A stretch of DNA of 64,000 nucleotides. Source: Hahellaceae bacterium. Its GTDB lineage: Bacteria; Pseudomonadota; Gammaproteobacteria; Pseudomonadales; Oleiphilaceae. The notes beneath the pieces were generated by a model that had not been told where the DNA came from, did no database searches, and was given only the letters and a program-made list of their open reading frames with translations. The stretch lies in contig JACKOB010000004.1 in the NCBI GenBank assembly GCA_024234575.1, positions 620,001-684,000 of the forward strand. The letters are read 5' to 3'. Position numbers and translations under genes: made by a program. Below, piece after piece: positions 8,784-16,731 of the stretch (position 1 is its first letter; each line of letters begins with the position of its first letter).

Positions 8784-9104
8784 ATGACCACCTATAAAAT
8801 GATTTGTTCTGTCTACAAAAGCTCGAAAAAGGCTGAAATGTTTTTATACGTCGATAAAAAAAGTGGCGTTAAAAACTTACCTGATGCCCTCAAAGGTATT
8901 TTCGGAACACCATTGCATGTAATGGATATGTTGTTGACACCAGAGCGAAATTTGGGGCGCGCGGAAGCAAATAAGGTTCTGGCTGACATTAAGGAAAAGG
9001 GCTTTTATTTACAGTTGCCGCCAGCAGACGAAAACAATCTGCTAGCCGAACATCGCATCAGTCAGGGGCTGGATCCTCATATCCGGAATAACCATGGCAG
9101 CTAA
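8784..9104 (+). CDS. ycgL: YcgL family protein
   Basis: This small cytoplasmic protein matches the YcgL family: MICSVYKSSKK at the N-terminus, then FLYVDKKSGV and an ERNLGR...GFYLQLPP core. The function of the family is unknown. The frame stays open upstream to 8730, but nothing there has a convincing ribosome site. I place the start at ATG 8784 (MTTYKMICSVYK), which gives the usual few residues before the ICSVYK motif; 8772 and 8799 are alternatives. It overlaps ycgN by 11 bp, and rnd-ycgL-ycgN look like one operon. Confidence 0.88.
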   Translation: MTTYKMICSVYKSSKKAEMFLYVDKKSGVKNLPDALKGIFGTPLHVMDMLLTPERNLGRAEANKVLADIKEKGFYLQLPPADENNLLAEHRISQGLDPHIRNNHGS

Positions 9105-9537
9105 AACCCATTTTTGGAAGTCTAAAACGCTTCATGAAATGAGTCGCGATGAATGGGAGTCATTATGTGACGGGTGCGGCCGATGCTGTTTGCAAAAGCT
9201 GGAAGACGAAGACACAGGTAATGTTTTTTACACAGATGTTGTTTGCCAGTATTTTGATGAAGACAAATGCTCATGCACCGTATATAAAGATCGCCATAAA
9301 CACGTGCCTGCTTGTATTTGGCTACAACCAGATGATTTATCCCAGATAGACTGGTTGCCTGGTACCTGCGCATATAAGCTGGTTTACGAGGGTAACGACC
9401 TGCCGGAGTGGCACCCGCTTATATCGGGCACAAAAGAGACAGTGCATGCCGCACAGATATCGATTAAGAATAAAGTGATAAGCGAATTGTTGGTGCCAGA
9501 GGAAGACTGGGAAGACCATATCATCGATAATCTCTAG
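9094..9537 (+). CDS. ycgN: YcgN (UPF0260) cysteine-cluster protein
   Basis: The 147-residue protein matches the YcgN/UPF0260 family, related to YkgJ-type proteins suspected of binding a metal or Fe-S cluster through conserved Cys. Cysteines lie in LCDGCGRCCL (about 28-37) and further in CQYFDEDKCSCTVY, PACIW and GTCAY. The ending PEEDWEDHIIDNL is family-like. It overlaps ycgL by 11 bp, which supports translational coupling. No biochemical role is established. Confidence 0.92.
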   Translation: MAAKTHFWKSKTLHEMSRDEWESLCDGCGRCCLQKLEDEDTGNVFYTDVVCQYFDEDKCSCTVYKDRHKHVPACIWLQPDDLSQIDWLPGTCAYKLVYEGNDLPEWHPLISGTKETVHAAQISIKNKVISELLVPEEDWEDHIIDNL

Positions 9538-9610
9538 AACCGTTACGGCTACTGTTCCATATTAACCTCAACATACCCTTGCCGGTTCTCGCTAAAGAGG
9601 AAATTGCACA

Positions 9611-9970
9611 ATGAGTTTCGAGTTTAACGCCGCCTTTAATTACCTTCTTGCCTGGGGGCTTTATTTGCTCAGTAGCGTGGGTATGTGCCTGGTTTTTTGG
9701 CGTTGTACGCGATGGATAAGCTTTAATGGCCTGCGTCGTTTTTTAAGAGCCGCGCTGGTTGTGGTTTTGTTTACCCCTGTTGTTGTTTCTGCAGAGAAAG
9801 ACTGGATGGCACCCGCGTTTTTAGTGGGTATTTATGAATACGTTCTTGGTAATTACGAGTTAGCGCAGCAGGCTGGTTTTGCGATGTTGATAGGCATCGT
9901 GGTTATTCTGTTGGGGCTAAAATTAGAGTTTATCATCCGGAAACTTCTGCATATGCAGGCGGCCGAATAA
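9611..9970 (+). CDS. Small integral membrane protein, unknown
   Basis: A 119-residue protein with three likely transmembrane helices (about residues 9-30, 42-60 and 90-110). Basic stretches (RCTR, GLRRFLRA) follow the first helix. I do not recognise a named family. It starts at ATG 9611 with a GAGGAAA site, 73 bp after ycgN, so it may be the last gene of the rnd-ycgL-ycgN group. A central SAEKDWMAPAFL segment may face the periplasm. Confidence 0.75.
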   Translation: MSFEFNAAFNYLLAWGLYLLSSVGMCLVFWRCTRWISFNGLRRFLRAALVVVLFTPVVVSAEKDWMAPAFLVGIYEYVLGNYELAQQAGFAMLIGIVVILLGLKLEFIIRKLLHMQAAE

Positions 9971-10141
9971 AAAGATATAAATATCAATAAGTAAGAAGCA
10001 TCTATTAACTCCTCTTGTTTAATGTCGCGTTGTTCTTGTTGTAAAACCTGCTATAACTAATTGTATGCTTAGTAACAGGTTTTTTGCGGATCATCCTCTC
10101 TTTTGTCCGCAATGGCTTTCTTATCACTTATAGGAAGAACA

Positions 10142-12547
10142 ATGCGCGACATTCTTACCGCTACTTTTCGGCATTTGTGCCCACTTCTCGCCGTTTCTTT
10201 TTTTACACTGTTTTCACTTCCGGTAGCAGCGGAGAACGCTGATGTGCGCGTGCTTATTGACATATCCGGAAGCATGAAAAAAAACGATCCGAATAATTTG
10301 CGAGTGCCCGCTTTAAACTTGCTAACCGAGCTTATTCCCGATGGTGACGAAGCAGGGGTTTGGACCTTTGGCCAGTATGTGAATATGTTGGTAAAGCATC
10401 AAAAAGTGGATGCAAAATGGCGCAAAGACGCCAAGAAAAAAGCGAAGGAAATCAATTCAGTCGCCCTTTACACCAATATTGGTGGTGTTCTGGAAAAGTC
10501 TAGTGATGACTTTACAAAAGGTGCTGATTTTTCCAGAACTCATTTTATCTTGCTCACTGACGGCATGGTCGATATTGATAAAGATCCGGTGAAAAACTCT
10601 CAAGAGCGAGAGCGAATCCTGACTGATATAGCCAAAAGATTTAAAGAAAAAGGTGCAAAGATACATACTATTGCATTGTCCAGAAATGCAGACATGCCAT
10701 TGCTTGAAAAAATGTCAGTTGATACGGGGGGCGTTGCGGCTATTGCCGAAACGCCAGAAGATCTGACCCGTATATTTGTACAAGCGTTTGACCAGGCAGT
10801 GCCCGCCGAACAAGTGCCTTTAGAAGGCAATTCATTTGATATTGATTCCAGCGTCGAAGAGTTGACGGCGTTAATCTTCAAAAAAGAAGGTAGTAAAGCC
10901 ACGCAGCTGATTGAGCCCAATAATCAAAGTTATGGATATGAGAATAAACCTGATTACGTGAGCTGGTATCAGGATACTGGTTATGACCTTATTACCGTGA
11001 GACAACCGTTTGAAGGCACCTGGAGAATTGACGCGGAGTTACTGCCAGATAGTCGGGTGACGGTTGTTAGTAATTTAAAGATGAATGTTGCGCCTTTACC
11101 TGCAAACTTTTTCGCCGGTGATTTATTGAACGTTGACATTTATTTTGAAGAAGATGGTGTGCCCCTGACCAATGCGGACTTCTTAAAATTGTTAGAGGTT
11201 GATTTAAACATTAAAACGGAAGATGGAAAGTCTGGTACCAAGCGCCTCTCAGACCCGGATATGCCACCTGCTGACGGTCGGTTTCGCGATACCATCAGCA
11301 AGCTGAAAACTGTTGGCCAGTATGAAGTGAATGTCTATGTGGATGGTAAGACGTTTAAACGTAAAAGCCGTCAGATAATAAACCTGCGCTCACCGTTGGA
11401 TGTCGAACTGGCACGTGTCGATACCGATGCCCAGCCTTATTACAACCTGGTGATCACGCCTCTGAGTGACTCCATTGATATCTCGAAAACGACGATTGTT
11501 TCGAAGATCAAAGCGCCAGATGCCAGCAACATTATTAAAACAATTCCAGTGGTTAAAGATAAGGGGCGATGGGAGTTAGCGATAGAGCCAACAAAAGGCG
11601 ATGGCACTTATCAAGTCGATATGAAAGTTAAGGGCTATACAAAAGAGGGTAATGTCTTTCAGTTTGCGCCGCGACGGTTTGAAGCAGTTTTCCCGATGGA
11701 AGTGGGTGGGTCACAGTTTGTTGCCGTTCCCGAGCCTGAAGAGGCGGAAGTAGCTGAAGAGGTGACTGAAGCACAACCCGATCCCGAACCTGAACCAGAG
11801 CCTTCAGAAGAAGAGACCATTGCGCCCATTGAAATACCGGCCGAATTAGAGCAAGAAGAAATTGTCGCTGAACCGGTAGAAGACAGCGCAGACATGACGC
11901 TTTGGTTGATTATAGGCGCAGCGGTTGGTGGTGTGCTTTTGCTGGGTGGTGGATTCGCGTTCTGGCTTTTCAAAAAGCGCGGGGCAACAGCGCCTGAAAA
12001 AGATTCGAAGGCAAGCAAAGATAAAGTCAAAGATGATGATGACGATGAAGGTGGGGCCATTTTTGATGAACCAGAAATTGATGAGCCACCAGAAGAGGTT
12101 GCAGTTGCTGCACCAGTGGTTGATGAGGAAATCGAAGATGAACTGGACTTTGTTGAAGAGCCAGATGAAATTGCCATTCCTGAAGAGGATGACAGTGTAG
12201 ACTTGGAACAGATGGTGGCCGAAGCCACCGAGCCAGAGCCCGAACCAGAGCCAGAGCCCGAACCCGAACCAGAGCCTGAGCCTGAGCCAGAAATAGAAGA
12301 AGATATTCCGGTGATTGAAGAAGAGGTAGAGCCAGAACAAGAAGTTGATGTCGACTCTGTGATGGCCGAGTTGGGTATGGAGCCGGAAGAAGAGGAAGAA
12401 GATGTCGTGGATGGTAAAACGGCGGATGATATCGCCGATGAAATTCTTGCCGAAAACGAAGCGGATGACGACGACGAGGAATTTAACCTCGAAGACTTTG
12501 ATATATCTGAAACCGATGGTCTGCCGGACGATGATGATAAAAAGTAA
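10142..12547 (+). CDS. VWA-domain membrane protein with acidic Glu-Pro C-terminal tail
   Basis: An 801-residue envelope protein. A Sec signal peptide (about 1-30, ending Pro-Val-Ala-Ala) precedes a von Willebrand A domain with the MIDAS motif DISGSM near residues 38-43 and a TDGMVD loop, so metal-dependent ligand binding is likely. Beta-rich, probably Ig-like domains fill about 240-520. A Glu/Pro linker, one transmembrane helix (LWLIIGAAVGGVLLLGGGFA, about 590-610) and a basic stop-transfer KKR follow. The cytoplasmic tail of about 185 residues is extremely acidic, with a Glu-Pro dipeptide repeat and Asp/Glu runs. The start is ATG 10142 with a GGAAG site; an upstream in-frame ATG gives a poorer signal peptide. 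It resembles the TIGR03503-type VWA proteins of marine gammaproteobacteria as I remember them; the function is unknown. Confidence 0.8.
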   Translation: MRDILTATFRHLCPLLAVSFFTLFSLPVAAENADVRVLIDISGSMKKNDPNNLRVPALNLLTELIPDGDEAGVWTFGQYVNMLVKHQKVDAKWRKDAKKKAKEINSVALYTNIGGVLEKSSDDFTKGADFSRTHFILLTDGMVDIDKDPVKNSQERERILTDIAKRFKEKGAKIHTIALSRNADMPLLEKMSVDTGGVAAIAETPEDLTRIFVQAFDQAVPAEQVPLEGNSFDIDSSVEELTALIFKKEGSKATQLIEPNNQSYGYENKPDYVSWYQDTGYDLITVRQPFEGTWRIDAELLPDSRVTVVSNLKMNVAPLPANFFAGDLLNVDIYFEEDGVPLTNADFLKLLEVDLNIKTEDGKSGTKRLSDPDMPPADGRFRDTISKLKTVGQYEVNVYVDGKTFKRKSRQIINLRSPLDVELARVDTDAQPYYNLVITPLSDSIDISKTTIVSKIKAPDASNIIKTIPVVKDKGRWELAIEPTKGDGTYQVDMKVKGYTKEGNVFQFAPRRFEAVFPMEVGGSQFVAVPEPEEAEVAEEVTEAQPDPEPEPEPSEEETIAPIEIPAELEQEEIVAEPVEDSADMTLWLIIGAAVGGVLLLGGGFAFWLFKKRGATAPEKDSKASKDKVKDDDDDEGGAIFDEPEIDEPPEEVAVAAPVVDEEIEDELDFVEEPDEIAIPEEDDSVDLEQMVAEATEPEPEPEPEPEPEPEPEPEPEIEEDIPVIEEEVEPEQEVDVDSVMAELGMEPEEEEEDVVDGKTADDIADEILAENEADDDDEEFNLEDFDISETDGLPDDDDKK
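12229..12294 (+). repeat. Glu-Pro dipeptide-coding repeat
   Basis: A run of alternating GAG/GAA and CCA/CCC/CCT codons encodes about eleven Glu-Pro pairs in the cytoplasmic tail of the VWA protein. Synonymous codons vary, so the repeat seems kept at protein level. Confidence 0.8.
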
Positions 12548-12567
12548 TAGCAGGGGCTACTAAGAAT

Positions 12568-12597
12568 AAAAAAACCAGCTGGGGCGCTGGTTTTTTT
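12568..12597. terminator. Bidirectional terminator between the VWA gene and cysK
   Basis: CCAGC (12575-12579) pairs with GCTGG (12586-12590), flanked by an A-tract on the left and seven T on the right, so it can end both convergent transcripts. Confidence 0.85.
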
Positions 12598-12614
12598 ATT
12601 TGCTGCAAATGGGA

Positions 12615-13583
12615 TTACTGTTGCATTTCTTTTTCGGTAAACATGCCTTCAAATAATGGGCTGGACAAGTATCGCTCGCCAGAGTCAGGCAACACTACCA
12701 CGATGTTTTTGTCTTTAAACTCAGCGGTTTCTGCCAGTCGGCAAGCTACTGCAACGGCTGCCCCACAAGAAATGCCACAGAGAATACCTTCCTCTTTCAT
12801 TAGCCGATGCGCAAATTGCATCGCTTCTTCGTTAGAAACAGTTTCTACACGATCAACCATCGTGAGGTCGAGGTTTTTGGGTATAAAGCCCGCGCCTATC
12901 CCCTGAATTTTATGTGGGGCTGTTTTTATTTCCTGATTATTTAGTGTTTGGGTAATCACTGGAGAGTCTTTCGGCTCAACGGCGACAGTCACGATGGCTT
13001 TACCCTTGGTATTTTTTAGATAACGGCTTACGCCGGTGATAGTCCCGCCAGTTCCAACGCCTGCGACAAATACATCAACTTGACCATCCGTATCGTTCCA
13101 TATTTCAGGTCCGGTTGTTTTTTCATGAATAGCGGGGTTGGCAGGGTTTTCAAATTGTTGCAATAAAATGTGCGTGTCTTTGTCGGCATCGACAATCTCA
13201 TTGGCTTTCTCGATAGCACCTTTCATGCCTTTGGGCGGCTCGGTTAAGACGATATCGGCCCCCAATGCTTTCATCACTTTTCTTCGCTCGAGGCTCATTG
13301 AAGATGGCATCGTCAGAATAAGCTTGTAACCTCTGGCGGCGGCGACAAAAGCCAGTGCGATACCTGTGTTGCCGCTGGTAGGTTCAACCAGTGTCATGCC
13401 GGGCTTGAGTATGCCGGCTTTTTCAGCTTCCCACACCATGTTTGCGCCAATACGGCACTTTACGGAGTAGGCTGGGTTTCTGCCTTCAATTTTTGCCCAA
13501 ACGTTGCCCTGGGTGATTCTGTTTAATTTAACTAAAGGCGTATTACCGATACTTTGGCTGTTATCTGCATAAATCTGTGCCAC
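12615..13583 (-). CDS. cysK: Cysteine synthase A (O-acetylserine sulfhydrylase)
   Basis: CysK makes L-cysteine from O-acetylserine and sulfide with PLP in the cytoplasm. The 322-residue sequence is close to E. coli CysK along its whole length as I recall it. The PLP Lys lies in [11 protein letters not shown] (Lys43), the substrate loop is PTSGNTGIA (about 68-76), the phosphate-binding GVGTGGT is at about 176-182, and PDSGERYLS lies near the C-terminus. It is CysK rather than CysM because of the 'KCRIGANM' and '[11 protein letters not shown]' signatures. The end MFTEKEMQQ also fits. The gene is monocistronic, convergent with the VWA gene and divergent from the MoxR gene. CysB, encoded near 47 kb, would be its expected activator. 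Confidence 0.97.
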   Translation of the reverse strand: MAQIYADNSQSIGNTPLVKLNRITQGNVWAKIEGRNPAYSVKCRIGANMVWEAEKAGILKPGMTLVEPTSGNTGIALAFVAAARGYKLILTMPSSMSLERRKVMKALGADIVLTEPPKGMKGAIEKANEIVDADKDTHILLQQFENPANPAIHEKTTGPEIWNDTDGQVDVFVAGVGTGGTITGVSRYLKNTKGKAIVTVAVEPKDSPVITQTLNNQEIKTAPHKIQGIGAGFIPKNLDLTMVDRVETVSNEEAMQFAHRLMKEEGILCGISCGAAVAVACRLAETAEFKDKNIVVVLPDSGERYLSSPLFEGMFTEKEMQQ

Positions 13584-13862
13584 GATGACTCTCCCTTGGA
13601 ATTATTTGTTAGCACCTGGCTGGTGGAGGTGTTGACTCGCATCATTTAAGTCTGGTTCATACTGAATTGCAACCCAAATCCATGCTCCCGGTCGGGCAGG
13701 CATTGCCAGAGCGTTGATTTGGCGGCTTAGGCAAATAGCTTGTAAGGTTTAGCTATTGAGTCATTGACGCTGATTCGAGAGAATAGGCGCAACTCAACAT
13801 CCCGACATTAATCATTCAAAACGATGCAGACTTCAGTTCTGCCGATATCCAGGATAAATGCG

Positions 13863-14705
13863 ATGAAATTTACAGGTACAGATAAATACGTAGCCACAGG
13901 TGATTTACAGATGGCGGTAAATGCTGCCATACATTTACAGCGCCCTTTACTCATCAAAGGCGAGCCTGGCACGGGTAAAACATTACTCGCTGAAGAACTG
14001 GCCGGGGCGTTAAACTTGCCGCTTATCCAGTGGCACATTAAATCTACTACTAAAGCGCAGCAAGGGTTATATGAGTACGATGCTGTGTCTCGCCTGCGAG
14101 ACTCGCAGTTAGGTGATGATAAGGTGCACGATATCAGCAATTACATAGTCAAAGGCAAACTTTGGGAGGCATTTACGGCTGAAGGCCAGTGCGTGCTGTT
14201 GATCGATGAAATCGACAAAGCAGACATAGAGTTCCCGAATGATCTTCTCTTAGAACTAGATAAAATGGAATTCTACGTTTACGAAACCAAAGAGCGTGTC
14301 GTAGCTAAAACCCGGCCAATTGTCATCATCACCAGTAACAATGAAAAAGAGCTGCCCGATGCATTCTTGCGTCGTTGTTTTTTCCACTACATCAACTTCC
14401 CTGATGCTGAAACAATGCAGTCAATTGTTGATGTGCATTTTCCCCAGATTAAAAAAGAGTTGGTAAAAGACGCTTTAGAAATTTTCTTTGATGTGCGTAA
14501 AGTTCCTGGGTTAAAGAAAAAGCCCTCCACATCAGAACTAATCGATTGGTTAAAACTGTTGATGGCCGATGAGCTTTCACGAAAGGTGCTGCTTGAACAT
14601 GACAATAGCCAGGCTATTCCACCTTTATATGGGGCTTTAGTGAAAAACGAGCAAGACGTACACCTGTTGCAAAGACTGGCGTTTATGACCAGAAGGCGTG
14701 GTTAA
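13863..14705 (+). CDS. MoxR-family AAA+ ATPase
   Basis: This 280-residue AAA+ protein is of the MoxR type, chaperone-like ATPases that usually pair with VWA proteins. Walker A is GEPGTGKT (about 35-42), Walker B LLIDEIDKAD (about 111-120), sensor 1 in IVIITSNNEKELPDA, and the arginine finger in DAFLRRC. The start ATG 13863 has an AGGA site and begins MKFTGTDKY; an upstream ATG at 13824 gives an unlike extension. The next gene, 99 bp downstream, is a CoxE-like VWA protein, the classical partner. The pair probably remodels or matures a metal-dependent target; the client is unknown. Confidence 0.88.
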   Translation: MKFTGTDKYVATGDLQMAVNAAIHLQRPLLIKGEPGTGKTLLAEELAGALNLPLIQWHIKSTTKAQQGLYEYDAVSRLRDSQLGDDKVHDISNYIVKGKLWEAFTAEGQCVLLIDEIDKADIEFPNDLLLELDKMEFYVYETKERVVAKTRPIVIITSNNEKELPDAFLRRCFFHYINFPDAETMQSIVDVHFPQIKKELVKDALEIFFDVRKVPGLKKKPSTSELIDWLKLLMADELSRKVLLEHDNSQAIPPLYGALVKNEQDVHLLQRLAFMTRRRG

Positions 14706-14723
14706 GGGTTATGTCCGCCGCTC

Positions 14724-14745
14724 ACGACAGACTTTGATCTGTCGT
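14724..14745 (+). other. Hairpin between MoxR and VWA genes
   Basis: An 8-bp perfect stem (ACGACAGA 14724-14731 with TCTGTCGT 14738-14745, 6-nt loop) lies in the 99-bp gap. There is no T-run after it, so it is more likely an mRNA-stability or processing element than a terminator. Confidence 0.45.
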
Positions 14746-14804
14746 AGGCTTTCAGTCGCTGGTGCTGCTATATGCAATAAAATTTAAAAGGTGAGGTGTT
14801 TGTC

Positions 14805-15980
14805 ATGTTGATTGATTTTTTTATGGAGGTAAAAAATGCCAAGGTCCCCGTTAGCTTAAGGGAGTACCTGGACCTCATTGAGGCCCTGCAGCATCGGCTC
14901 GCCTTCGCAGATATTGACGAATTTTACTACCTTTGCCGCATTTGCATGGTGAAAGACGAGCGGCACTTCGATAAGTTTGATCGCGCGTTTGGCAAGTATT
15001 TTAAAGGCATTGAATCTCTGGACTTTCTGTTAGAACAGGCCATACCGGATGAATGGCTGAGAGCTGAATTTGAAAGGCAGCTGACCGACGAAGAAAAAGC
15101 CAAAATTGAATCATTGGGTGGGCTGCAGGAACTGATTGATACCTTTAAAAAACGGCTTGAAGAACAAAAAAAGAAACACCAGGGCGGTAATAAAATGATT
15201 GGTACCGGCGGTACCTCGCCATTTGGTGCCAATGGGTATAACCCCGAAGGCTTTCGTATCGGTCAGGATAAGTCCCGTCATAAAAGTGCGGTGAAAGTAT
15301 GGGATCAACGGGGCTATAAAGATCTGGATGACAGTATTACCATCGGCATCCGCAATATCAAAGTTGCTCTGAGACGGTTACGAAAGTTTGCTCGTCAAGG
15401 TGCCGCCGATATATTGGATATCGACGACACCATTGGTGCCACCGCAAAAAATGGCGGCTATCTTGACCTAAAGATGATTCCCGAGCGTCACAACACTGTG
15501 AAGGTGCTTATCTTTTTCGATGTGGGTGGCTCGATGGACCCCCATGTACGTGTTTGTGAAGAGCTTTTTTCTGCATGCAAAACTGAATTCAAACACATGG
15601 AATATTTTTATTTCCACAATTTCATTTATGAATGTGTGTGGAGGAATAATATTCGCCGTACCAATGAGTCAACCTCTGTATGGGATTTGATGCACAAGTA
15701 TTCCCCCGACTATAAAGTGATATTTGTGGGTGATGCATCGATGGCGCCCTATGAAATTACCCAGCCAGGCGGCAGCATCGAACACTGGAATGAAGAAGCC
15801 GGTGCAGTCTGGATGCAACGTCTTACAGAGCATTTTCGTAAGGTAATATGGCTGAATCCAATGCCGGAAGATTACTGGGGGTCAGGTGGCTCGTTAGGCA
15901 TTACCAAACAATTGGTAGAAGATAAAATGTATCCCCTTACGCTCGAAGGATTAGAAGCGGGAATGAAGTATCTTACCTAG
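14805..15980 (+). CDS. CoxE-like VWA-domain protein, MoxR partner
   Basis: A 391-residue cytoplasmic protein without signal peptide. The N-terminal helical half contains a charged coiled region (EEQKKKHQGGNK, about 118-130) and a Gly-rich linker. The C-terminal half is a VWA domain whose MIDAS motif reads DVGGSM (about residues 242-247), the form seen in CoxE-type proteins. ATG 14805 has an AGGTGAGG site; the GTG three codons upstream overlaps that site and is unlikely. It follows a MoxR ATPase with a 99-bp gap. Family knowledge says such pairs act in assembly or insertion of metal cofactors, but no client gene is adjacent. Confidence 0.85.
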   Translation: MLIDFFMEVKNAKVPVSLREYLDLIEALQHRLAFADIDEFYYLCRICMVKDERHFDKFDRAFGKYFKGIESLDFLLEQAIPDEWLRAEFERQLTDEEKAKIESLGGLQELIDTFKKRLEEQKKKHQGGNKMIGTGGTSPFGANGYNPEGFRIGQDKSRHKSAVKVWDQRGYKDLDDSITIGIRNIKVALRRLRKFARQGAADILDIDDTIGATAKNGGYLDLKMIPERHNTVKVLIFFDVGGSMDPHVRVCEELFSACKTEFKHMEYFYFHNFIYECVWRNNIRRTNESTSVWDLMHKYSPDYKVIFVGDASMAPYEITQPGGSIEHWNEEAGAVWMQRLTEHFRKVIWLNPMPEDYWGSGGSLGITKQLVEDKMYPLTLEGLEAGMKYLT

Positions 15981-16202
15981 GTTATCGCCTGTGTCCTGAG
16001 TGCCCATTACATTAATGAATCTGCAGATTTGCTTGGTTTGTAGCCAGATTAAGCTATGGTTTCCTCTAATACCTCAGAAAATTTACTATCTATTGCAATT
16101 TTGGTGAAATGTGCCGCGTTTGCTGCGGCGCAAGAATGCTAGTATCGCTGCCCAGGTTGTTAATATCTGCACCCAATATAATCAGGATGTCTGGAATAGA
16201 GT

Positions 16203-16727
16203 ATGACGAATTTGTTCAGGTCAGTTTTCCTAGCGTTTATCGCGGTTAGTTTTTTTACAACAGTGTCCGTTGCAGCAGAAAAAGGTTCGATACAGTCCAG
16301 AACGACGCAGTTAAAAGAAGAAGTTATTCAGCTTAATCGTGACCTGTTTGAGCTGGAAGAGTCTATTCTGCACCCGGCTAATACACAGGTTGCAGTGTTT
16401 TTATCTGTTAATACAAAAGAAACTTTCATTCTCGACTCCGTAGAAATAAAAATTGACGGGCGAATCGCGACGACGTACCTCTATCGTGAGAGTGAGCTGA
16501 AGGCGCTGGCAAAAGGCGGCGTTCAGCGTCTTTATATTGGTAATATCTCTACGGGGCCACATAAAATCAGTGCCGTGTTTAACGGGCAGGGCAGTAATGA
16601 TAGATATTTCAGGCGTGATAAGACTTTTTCTTTTGAAAAAACAGACAAATCAAAGTTTATTGAGTTAACGATTGGCGATTCTCGCAAATTGAATGAACCC
16701 GAGTTTTCTCTAAAAGAGTGGCAGTAA
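16203..16727 (+). CDS. Secreted coiled-coil protein, first gene of the Agl-Glt-like operon
   Basis: A 174-residue protein with a Sec signal peptide (about 1-24, ending Val-Ala-Ala). A coiled-coil helix (TQLKEEVIQLNRDLFELEES, about 34-53) is followed by a beta-rich domain (about 60-170), with motifs such as LDSVEIKIDGRIATTYLY resembling PEGA-like surface domains. I cannot assign a named function. It is 4 bp from the next gene, so it is part of the operon with TPR proteins and the TolQ-TolR motor and is probably a periplasmic or outer-membrane-associated component. Confidence 0.7.
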   Translation: MTNLFRSVFLAFIAVSFFTTVSVAAEKGSIQSRTTQLKEEVIQLNRDLFELEESILHPANTQVAVFLSVNTKETFILDSVEIKIDGRIATTYLYRESELKALAKGGVQRLYIGNISTGPHKISAVFNGQGSNDRYFRRDKTFSFEKTDKSKFIELTIGDSRKLNEPEFSLKEWQ

Positions 16728-16731
16728 GCAA

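Noticed and set aside
11659..12340. Long minus-strand frames opposite the acidic tail of the VWA gene
   Set aside because: Ser-rich and Phe/Trp/Leu-rich translations are the expected antisense of Glu/Asp/Pro codon repeats.
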